From Myxococcota bacterium (GTDB taxonomy: Bacteria > Myxococcota_A > Polyangia > HGW-17), in contig JAHJLU010000309.1 of assembly GCA_018821745.1 (NCBI GenBank), forward strand, positions 1 to 5,136: 5,136 bases of DNA, in the 5' to 3' direction. A program made the translations under genes and the position numbers. The number at the start of each line of letters is the position of its first letter. Position 1 is the first letter of the stretch. Below are positions 1 through 5,136 of this stretch, piece by piece. The notes below the pieces were generated by a model. It did not search any database and was not told where the DNA came from. It saw nothing but the letters and a program-made list of their open reading frames with translations.

Positions 1-1964
1 GCGTCGGCGAGGGGATCCCGCACACGAAATCCCGCCACGCGATCCGAGATGGCCGAGGGGACCTCCAGGTAAATAATTTTCCGGTGGTCCTGCTTTGGCA
101 GATCCTTGATCTCCAGAATTCGACCCTCTCCAATAACAGCGCCCTCGTAATCGGTGACATCGAGGAGACTCTTTTCTTCCACAAAGGAGATGTTAAATTC
201 ATAGGGGATGGCTATTTTCGACACCATGCCGGAGGGATCATGGCCCGGGTGTACCAGGGTGATGGCCAACCCGGGACAGGCCAGTATGCATCGCTCACAC
301 CCCAGACACTTCCCGGAAAATTCAGGCAGGTTCATGATGTTTCCATCCATGGTGATGGAGTCGAGGGGACATGCGAAGGCGCAGGGATTACAGGGAATCT
401 CCTGATAGCAATGAATTACGGGGTATACATTTGCCGGCCGCGCGTCAGGCGACACCGGTGGCAATGCCTGGTCGAGGTAATGAGACGTGGGATGCCACTC
501 CCCGGTTGGCTCAATGGAGAAGCCAATCGCATCAGTAACCTTATGGGTCTTTAAGGCCCCCGTCTCAAAGTCCTGACGATAGATATTCTGACCAAAAAGG
601 GAAAAGGAGGCCTTGGTGTGGAAGCTCTGGCTTCTCTGGGGCAGGGTACGCCCGGGCCGACTCTTGAGGATACCCGCAAGGGGCTCCCACTGCGGTGGAA
701 TATCGACCTGAATACCGAGATGCCGGGCAATTCGCCGGCCGGTGATTTTCCCACTGAAGATGGCCGCCGATGCCTCGGCAATTTCTTCCGCGTCCCCTGC
801 CGAGAAGGTGGGCATCCCGTATTGGAGCGCTTTCTCCAGCAGCTCATTGACCGGAGAGAGTCCCACTGCGACGAGGACGGTGTCTGCGTCAAGGATAAAC
901 TCTGTGCCGGGAATTGGCTTGAAATTTTTGTCTATCTGGGCGACAAGCACGCGCTCCACCTTCCCGTCGCCCTGGGCGGAGAGGATGGTGTGGGAAGTCC
1001 AGATTGGCACCCCGAGCCGTCTCACCTTGTCAACATGGACTTTGTAGCCACCGCAGGCAGGCATGGCCTCCACCAGGCCAACCACATCAATACCGGCCTG
1101 CAGTGCGTGATAGGCTGCGATAACACCGACGTTTCCCCCACCGATGATAAAGAGCCGCTCCGCACAACGAACCTGATCCCGATTGACGAGGGTCTGGAAT
1201 GCTCCCGCTCCATAAACCCCTGGAAGATCCGACCCTGGAAAGACCAGTGTCTTCTCTCTGGCCCCCGTCGCGACCAGGAGTACACCGGGCTTGACCAGGC
1301 GATATTGCCCATCGCAGACAACACCCACTGTTTTATCGCTGTATACTCCAACCGCGGTGGCCTTCAGCCAGAGCTCCACGCTCGGCAGTTCAAGCAGATC
1401 ATGAGTGAGGATTTGTCCGATCTCCACTCCCCGGGTCCCGGCATAGCAGTCCGCGACGGAACCGAAGAAATTGTGGGTCTGGAGGGAGAGTTTCCCTCCC
1501 GCCTCCTCCTTGTCATCGACTATGAGCACTCTGACTCCAAGACGCCCCAATTCGATGGCACCGTTGAGTCCGGCGGGGCCGCCACCGATCACCATGACAT
1601 CAACCTCGTGAGTCTGAGGAAAGGCCAGTGTATCTATGGGGTTCAGGAGAGAATCCTCAAGAACCGGGAGCCCTTCAAGACTTCTCACATTGATGCCTGC
1701 CGAGACCGGCGTCATGCATGCCTTCACCGGCTTCCCGTCAACAATCACCATGCATTGGGAGCACTGACCATTTGCACAGAAAATTCCCTGGGCGCCACCA
1801 TCCCGGTGGTGATGTCCAAATACCGAAATTCCCTGAGCAAACAACGCAGAGGAAATCATTTCACCTTCATAGCCCATTATTTGAACCCCATTGAAAGCAT
1901 ACGTGACAGATTTCCCGGTTTTATTTTTTAGGATGGGGTGATTTTCTATCCTGTGATTCGTCAT
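1..1964 (-). CDS. Multi-cofactor iron-sulfur flavoprotein oxidoreductase (sarcosine oxidase alpha / HcnAB-like), C terminus cut by window edge
   Basis: The minus strand reads open for 654 codons from ATG 1964 to the edge, with no stop, so the 3' end lies outside. Seen in order: an N-terminal [2Fe-2S] domain (about residues 20-100) with Cys63, Cys68, Cys71 and Cys83 (C-x4-C-x2-C-x11-C); an FAD motif GGGPAG (127-132) after a beta strand, with Asp150 at the end of the next strand; ATGAREK (232-238); a second dinucleotide motif GGGNVG (275-280) followed by acidic Glu299, which suggests NAD(H); a DTVLVAVG strand (361-368); and a ferredoxin-like domain with Cys519, 525, 528, 532 and Cys553, 556, 559, 563. 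The family is known as the electron-transfer subunit of cytoplasmic or membrane-associated amine or amino-acid dehydrogenases (sarcosine, opine, glycine to cyanide, dye-linked proline), working with a separate FAD subunit. That partner is not in the window and the substrate cannot be named. Residues about 444-508 match nothing I know. The start is supported by GGGGAG 7 nt upstream. The family is clear; the exact function is open. Confidence 0.9.
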   Translation of the reverse strand, partial: MTNHRIENHPILKNKTGKSVTYAFNGVQIMGYEGEMISSALFAQGISVFGHHHRDGGAQGIFCANGQCSQCMVIVDGKPVKACMTPVSAGINVRSLEGLPVLEDSLLNPIDTLAFPQTHEVDVMVIGGGPAGLNGAIELGRLGVRVLIVDDKEEAGGKLSLQTHNFFGSVADCYAGTRGVEIGQILTHDLLELPSVELWLKATAVGVYSDKTVGVVCDGQYRLVKPGVLLVATGAREKTLVFPGSDLPGVYGAGAFQTLVNRDQVRCAERLFIIGGGNVGVIAAYHALQAGIDVVGLVEAMPACGGYKVHVDKVRRLGVPIWTSHTILSAQGDGKVERVLVAQIDKNFKPIPGTEFILDADTVLVAVGLSPVNELLEKALQYGMPTFSAGDAEEIAEASAAIFSGKITGRRIARHLGIQVDIPPQWEPLAGILKSRPGRTLPQRSQSFHTKASFSLFGQNIYRQDFETGALKTHKVTDAIGFSIEPTGEWHPTSHYLDQALPPVSPDARPANVYPVIHCYQEIPCNPCAFACPLDSITMDGNIMNLPEFSGKCLGCERCILACPGLAITLVHPGHDPSGMVSKIAIPYEFNISFVEEKSLLDVTDYEGAVIGEGRILEIKDLPKQDHRKIIYLEVPSAISDRVAGFRVRDPLAD

Positions 1965-1971
1965 TGAGATG

Positions 1972-1977
1972 CTCCCC
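1972..1977 (-). promoter_or_regulatory. Ribosome binding site of the flavoprotein gene
   Basis: On the minus strand GGGGAG stands 7 nt before ATG 1964, a good Shine-Dalgarno match and spacing. It fixes the start of the flavoprotein. It contrasts with the peptidase gene on the other strand, which has no such site. Confidence 0.7.
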
Positions 1978-1992
1978 GAAGGATGAGCCTTC
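1978..1992 (-). other. Small inverted repeat abutting the flavoprotein ribosome binding site
   Basis: A 5-bp stem (GAAGG / CCTTC) with a 5-nt loop lies directly next to the GGGGAG site in the predicted leader. Two more 4-bp stems with 5-nt loops occur in the same leader, CAGG/CCTG at 2005-2017 and CCAC/GTGG at 2028-2040. A protein-binding site or a translation-modulating hairpin is possible, but stems this short are common by chance. Confidence 0.2.
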
Positions 1993-2065
1993 TTCCATGG
2001 TCCGCAGGGTGATCCTGTTGCAAAGAACCACTGACCGTGGCAGCAAAATGTAGATGCACGGACCT

Positions 2066-2094
2066 TTTCTAATAAAGTAGTCAGGGCAGGTCAA
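2066..2094 (-). promoter_or_regulatory. Candidate sigma70-type promoter for the flavoprotein gene
   Basis: On the minus strand TTGACC (2089-2094, 5 of 6 to the -35 consensus) is followed after exactly 17 nt by TAGAAA (2066-2071, 4 of 6 to the -10 consensus). Transcription would start near 2059 and give a leader of about 95 nt before ATG 1964. The -35 is good and the -10 mediocre. It is the best candidate I found between the two divergent genes. Confidence 0.4.
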
Positions 2095-2120
2095 CAACAA
2101 TGGACCAGGTCGAATATGAT
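2091..2120 (+). promoter_or_regulatory. Alternative upstream promoter candidate for the peptidase gene
   Basis: TCAACA (2091-2096, 4 of 6) and TATGAT (2115-2120, 5 of 6) are separated by 18 nt. Use of this site would start the transcript near 2127, with a leader of about 110 nt to ATG 2236. It overlaps the -35 of the opposing promoter candidate, so the two could interfere or share a regulator. The -35 is weak. Confidence 0.25.
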
Positions 2121-2200
2121 AAAGTGATTTTTTTCACCACACGTCTCATTTTCGCGGCCAACAGGCGCAGGGGTTCCGTTCATTTGGGCCCTCGAAATGG

Positions 2201-2229
2201 TTCAAATCATCTTGTCTCTATGTTATATT
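2201..2229 (+). promoter_or_regulatory. Candidate extended -10 promoter placing the start of transcription at the peptidase ATG
   Basis: TTCAAA (2201-2206) is followed by a 17-nt spacer and TATATT (2224-2229). A TG dinucleotide at 2221-2222 lies one base before the -10, giving the extended TGnTATATT form. The usual start point about 7 nt past the -10 falls at 2236, the A of the peptidase start codon. That would make a leaderless or nearly leaderless mRNA, which agrees with the absence of a Shine-Dalgarno there. It would also exclude the in-frame upstream ATG at 2197 from this transcript. Confidence 0.4.
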
Positions 2230-2235
2230 CCGCCC

Positions 2236-4515
2236 ATGAAAAATCATCCCTCTTCTGTAGCGACAACAAAAACTCCCATTTTTTCTCTGTCTATTGCCAC
2301 CGTTGTCTGGCTCACCATCGCCAGTTTCGGGTGCACCCCACCCGGGATTCCCAAACCCAAAGGCGAAACAAAGGCCGACGCCGATGCAAAAAGGAAGAGG
2401 GAACTGCTTGAGAAGCGCAAGTGTATACTCACCTCCACCCGCCGGCAGAATATTGTCGACACCATCCACGGGGTCTCCGTCGCCGACCCGTATCGCTGGC
2501 TTGAAAACGGGAAGACCGAGGAGACAAAATCCTGGCTCAACGAGCGGGATACCTGCACCCGTAAATACCTCTCCACTCTCCCTGGCAAGACTCAGATCCG
2601 GCAGCGTCTTGAAAAATTAAATTATTTCGACAAAATGTCAGCTCCATCCCACAAGGGGAAGCGATTCTTCTACTCCCGCCGTCACGCCGACAAGGAAAAG
2701 AGCGTCTATTACTGGAAAGAAGGGGAAGCGGGTGAGGAAAAGATCCTCCTGGATCCCAACACCATGAGCACCGACGGCACCCTCTCCCTCAAGGGCATCT
2801 ACATCTCCTACGATGGCAAATGGGCTGCCTACAAGGTGAGCAAAAACAACGCCGACTCTGCCTCACTCCACCTGATGGAAGTTGCCACGGGCAAGGAGAG
2901 CACCCAGGACACCATCCCCGGCTGCAAGTATGCCTCCGCCGAGTGGGATAAATCGGGAAAAGGATTTTATTACACCCGCCTGCCACAGGATAAAACCATC
3001 AAAGCCGATGAACTTCCCGGATATGCAGAGATTTATTACCATAAAATCGGGACCGACTACAAAAAGGACCGGCTGGTCCACGGAAAAACGGGTGATCCCA
3101 GAAAATTCATCTTTCCTCAGACCTATCACGACGGAAGGTACCTGGTTGTTTCGGTCATGTTTGGCTGGGCCAACGTGGATGTGTACTATAAAGATCTCCG
3201 TGGTGGTTCCAAGTTCAGGACGCTTGTCAAAAACTCAAACGCCATGTACCAGGTGGAGTATTACAAGGGCAGCTTCTATGTGCTCACAAACGCTACCTCT
3301 CCCAGATACAGTCTCTTTAAAGTGAATCCCAACAGACCCGCCAGGAAGCTCTGGAAGGAAATTGTCAAGGCGAGGGAAGGGGCTGTCCTTCAGAACGTCG
3401 CAGTCATCGGCGGGAATCTCGCCCTGACCTATCTGGAGAAGGCCTCCTCACGTGCTGAGGTTGCAGACCTCAAAGGAAAAAAAATCCGTGATGTGGAGCT
3501 CCCCGGTATTGGTTCGACCCGCGGTCTCCATGGAAGTCCTATTCATGACGAGGCCTACTACAGCTTCTCAACCTTCACCAACCCCCCGACCATTTATAAA
3601 ACCAGTATCAAGAAGGGGGGTTCATCGCTCTATTCCAAGGTAAAACTGCCATTCACTCCAGACTCCTTCACCACGGATCAGGTGGAGTATTACTCCAAAG
3701 ATGGCACCAAGGTGACCATGTTCATTATCCGCAAAAAAGAGTTCAAAAAGGATGGAACTACCCCATTCATTCTGTATGGTTATGGCGGATTCAACATCAG
3801 CGAGACACCCCGTTTCAGCCCCTCCAGAATACTGTGGCTGGAGCGCGGAGGCGCCATCGCCATTCCCAATCTTCGCGGTGGCGGTGAATATGGCGAAGAC
3901 TGGCACAAGTCCGGGATGCTCAGCAAAAAGCAAAATGTCTTCGACGACTTTATTGCAGCAGCCAAGTATCTCATCGATAAAAAGTACACCAGCGCATCCC
4001 GATTGGCCATTCGGGGCGGATCCAATGGCGGTCTTTTAGTGGGAGCGGCAATGGTCCAGGCGCCCAATCTGTTCAAGGCGGTCTCCTGCCATGTCCCGCT
4101 TCTGGATATGGTCCGGTACCACAAATTCGGCTCGGGCAAAACGTGGATCGCCGAATACGGCAGCGCGGATAAAGTGGACCAGTTCCATTTTCTGTATGCC
4201 TATTCCCCATATCATCATGTCACCAAAGGGACTAAATACCCTGCCCTGCTCATGAACACCGCAGACTCCGATGATCGTGTGGACCCGATGCATGCCAGGA
4301 AATTCGTCGCCATGATTGAATATGCTCAGGGTTCATCCGCCAACCCAGTGTTCCTGCGGCTCGAGAAAAATGCCGGCCACGGCGGTGGTGATATGGTGAA
4401 GAAAAAGGTCGCCGCTGCTACCGATGAGTACCTCTTCCTCATGGACCAGCTGGGAATGATTTCTTCCGAAAAATCCAAAGCCCCCACCCCTGCCTCAAAC
4501 GAAACCGACGACTAA
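2236..4515 (+). CDS. Prolyl oligopeptidase (prolyl endopeptidase, MEROPS S9A), exported, probable lipoprotein
   Basis: The enzyme cuts short peptides after proline by serine-protease chemistry. The 759-residue protein (numbered from ATG 2236) begins with a lysine-bearing n-region and a hydrophobic stretch ending IASFGC, with Cys33 a possible lipidation site and Thr next to it; the lipobox is imperfect, so cleavage by ordinary signal peptidase is also possible. A charged linker follows, then the S9 N-terminal motif HGVSVADPYRWLE near residue 78 and a propeller region to about 490. The catalytic alpha/beta-hydrolase domain shows YGYGGF with the oxyanion Tyr, RGGGEYGE, Ser596 in GGSNGG, Asp680 in DDRV and His715 in AGHGGG, so the triad is complete. 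The mature length is near the usual 700-odd residues. Porcine Trp595, which packs on proline, appears to be Phe652. ATG 2197 would add 13 residues, but 2236 gives a normal signal peptide. Neither start has a clear Shine-Dalgarno. The gene is divergent from the flavoprotein and convergent with RNase PH. Confidence 0.95.
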   Translation: MKNHPSSVATTKTPIFSLSIATVVWLTIASFGCTPPGIPKPKGETKADADAKRKRELLEKRKCILTSTRRQNIVDTIHGVSVADPYRWLENGKTEETKSWLNERDTCTRKYLSTLPGKTQIRQRLEKLNYFDKMSAPSHKGKRFFYSRRHADKEKSVYYWKEGEAGEEKILLDPNTMSTDGTLSLKGIYISYDGKWAAYKVSKNNADSASLHLMEVATGKESTQDTIPGCKYASAEWDKSGKGFYYTRLPQDKTIKADELPGYAEIYYHKIGTDYKKDRLVHGKTGDPRKFIFPQTYHDGRYLVVSVMFGWANVDVYYKDLRGGSKFRTLVKNSNAMYQVEYYKGSFYVLTNATSPRYSLFKVNPNRPARKLWKEIVKAREGAVLQNVAVIGGNLALTYLEKASSRAEVADLKGKKIRDVELPGIGSTRGLHGSPIHDEAYYSFSTFTNPPTIYKTSIKKGGSSLYSKVKLPFTPDSFTTDQVEYYSKDGTKVTMFIIRKKEFKKDGTTPFILYGYGGFNISETPRFSPSRILWLERGGAIAIPNLRGGGEYGEDWHKSGMLSKKQNVFDDFIAAAKYLIDKKYTSASRLAIRGGSNGGLLVGAAMVQAPNLFKAVSCHVPLLDMVRYHKFGSGKTWIAEYGSADKVDQFHFLYAYSPYHHVTKGTKYPALLMNTADSDDRVDPMHARKFVAMIEYAQGSSANPVFLRLEKNAGHGGGDMVKKKVAAATDEYLFLMDQLGMISSEKSKAPTPASNETDD

Positions 4516-4524
4516 AGTCCCTCC
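4516..4524. other. 9-bp convergent junction between peptidase and RNase PH genes, no terminator seen
   Basis: The two stop codons face each other across 9 bp. I looked on both sides for a GC-rich stem with a T tract and found only short palindromes, AAAATTTT near 4532-4539 and GCTGCAGC just after it, neither a convincing intrinsic terminator for either strand. Termination is presumably factor-dependent or occurs inside the opposing gene, giving overlapping transcript ends. Confidence 0.6.
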
Positions 4525-5136
4525 TTACCCCAAAATTTTCTGCTGCAGCGCAAGCAATTCACCGATTCCCTTTTTCGCAAGGGAGAGCATTTCGCCGAGT
4601 TCTTCTACGGTAAAGGTGCGCTCCTCGGCGGTACCCTGCACTTCCACCAGCTTCCCCTCCCCGTCCATGACAAAATTCATATCCACGGCGGCCCCGAAAT
4701 CCTCCTCATAGTTCAGATCCAGAATTGCCGTGTCCTGATAAATGCCACAACTCACAGAGGCCACCGGTGTCCGGAGCGGATCTCCCGTAAGCTCCCCGTT
4801 TAGCTTCAGTTTTTGCACCGCAAGGGCGAGGGCCAAGTATCCGCCTGTGATTGAGGCGGTGCGAGTCCCGCCGTCTGCCTGAAGCACGTCGCAATCCACC
4901 GTAATCAGACGCTCCCCCAATGCTTCCAAATCCACGGCAGCTCGCAGGGCCCTGCCAATCAACCGCTGAATCTCTGTGGAGCGTCCCTGCACTTTCCTCC
5001 CGATTCGCCCGGAGGCAGATCCGGGGAGCATTGCATACTCGGCAGTGACCCATCCCCGGCCTTTCCCTCTCATCCAATCGGGCACGGATCCGGAGATACT
5101 CGCGGCACAAATAACCGCTGTTTTTCCAAAACGCAC
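4525..5136 (-). CDS. rph: Ribonuclease PH, N terminus cut by window edge
   Basis: RNase PH is the phosphorolytic 3'-5' exoribonuclease that trims tRNA precursors 3' of the CCA end in the cytoplasm and forms a hexameric ring. The visible 203 residues begin at the segment FGKTAVICAAS, which corresponds to about residue 32 of the E. coli protein. About 29 residues are therefore missing at the right edge; the GTG at the edge is an internal valine, not the start. Key segments are present: GWVTAEY, GRSTEIQRLIGR with the Arg equivalent to E. coli Arg86, DCDVLQADGGTRTAS with the phosphate-binding Arg equivalent to Arg126, and Asp146 and Asp152 (fragment numbering) equivalent to the acidic active-site pair. 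The C terminus is of ordinary length and ends at TAA 4525-4527. The stretch between MLP and GRST is 5 residues shorter than in E. coli. No rdgB-like gene follows, unlike in many bacteria; the next gene is the convergent peptidase. Confidence 0.96.
   Translation of the reverse strand: MRFGKTAVICAASISGSVPDWMRGKGRGWVTAEYAMLPGSASGRIGRKVQGRSTEIQRLIGRALRAAVDLEALGERLITVDCDVLQADGGTRTASITGGYLALALAVQKLKLNGELTGDPLRTPVASVSCGIYQDTAILDLNYEEDFGAAVDMNFVMDGEGKLVEVQGTAEERTFTVEELGEMLSLAKKGIGELLALQQKILG

Noticed and set aside
551..1351. Minus-strand open frames at 551-892 and 1022-1351
   Set aside because: They lie in a different frame from the flavoprotein, show no motifs and are covered by the longer domain-bearing frame.
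618..1931. 437-codon plus-strand open frame opposite the flavoprotein gene, and its continuation at 84-554
   Set aside because: It is the exact codon-on-codon antisense frame, where stops need TTA, CTA or TCA in the minus-strand gene. That gene uses only one TTA (Leu471) and one CTA (Leu12), which create the stops at 554 and 1931. The translation shows no family motif, while the minus strand carries clear domains.
2197..2235. ATG 2197 as the peptidase start
   Set aside because: It has no ribosome binding site, adds 13 residues before an otherwise normal signal peptide, and would be excluded from a transcript starting at the 2201-2229 promoter. It remains possible if the 2091-2120 promoter is used.
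1965..2235. Riboswitch, small RNA or tRNA in the divergent intergenic region
   Set aside because: Only 4-5 bp stems are visible, with no cloverleaf, known aptamer core or terminator-like element.
2100..4293. Other open frames over the peptidase gene on both strands, including 2100-2411, 2882-3325 and 3780-4139
   Set aside because: They have no recognisable protein features and overlap a complete S9A peptidase with its full catalytic triad.
5134..5136. GTG at the right edge as the start of RNase PH
   Set aside because: The residue aligns to the interior of the family (about position 30 of E. coli RNase PH), so the real start is outside the window.
1..5136. CRISPR array, insertion sequence, toxin-antitoxin or defence locus
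   Set aside because: No regularly spaced repeats, terminal inverted repeats, transposase, or paired small genes were seen. The three genes account for nearly the whole window.

Overview
The window carries three protein-coding genes of an unplaced bacterium and no sign of a mobile element, RNA gene or repeat array. The ordinary genetic code, a core RNase PH gene and moderately GC-rich DNA fit a bacterium. A lipoprotein-like signal with Thr after the putative lipid-bearing Cys hints at a diderm. I cannot assign a phylum from sequence alone.

Layout. Positions 1-1964 are the minus-strand gene of a multi-domain iron-sulfur flavoprotein: an N-terminal [2Fe-2S] domain, an FAD/NAD(P) disulfide-reductase-type core and a ferredoxin-like eight-cysteine domain. 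It reads without a stop from ATG 1964 to the window edge, so its C terminus is missing. Positions 1965-2235 are a divergent intergenic region with candidate promoters for both flanking genes. Positions 2236-4515 (plus strand) encode a complete prolyl oligopeptidase of family S9A with an N-terminal export signal. Positions 4525-5136 (minus strand) encode RNase PH, missing about 29 N-terminal residues at the right edge. The peptidase and RNase PH genes converge with 9 bp between their stop codons and no recognisable terminator.

How the parts may work together. RNase PH is a housekeeping tRNA 3'-end maturation enzyme and is probably unrelated to the other two. The flavoprotein belongs to the sarcosine oxidase alpha / HcnA-HcnB / opine oxidase type of electron-transfer subunit. 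These usually pair with a second FAD subunit that oxidises an amino acid or secondary amine. Its head-to-head position with an exported post-proline peptidase allows a peptide or proline scavenging hypothesis, but this is inference only.

The points most worth checking are a promoter that would start the peptidase mRNA at or next to its ATG (possibly leaderless), the cofactor-rich design of the flavoprotein with a C-x5-C first cluster spacing and an unexplained linker, a Trp-to-Phe change in the peptidase S1 pocket, and a shortened arginine-bearing loop in RNase PH. I found no convincing evidence of a wholly new system.
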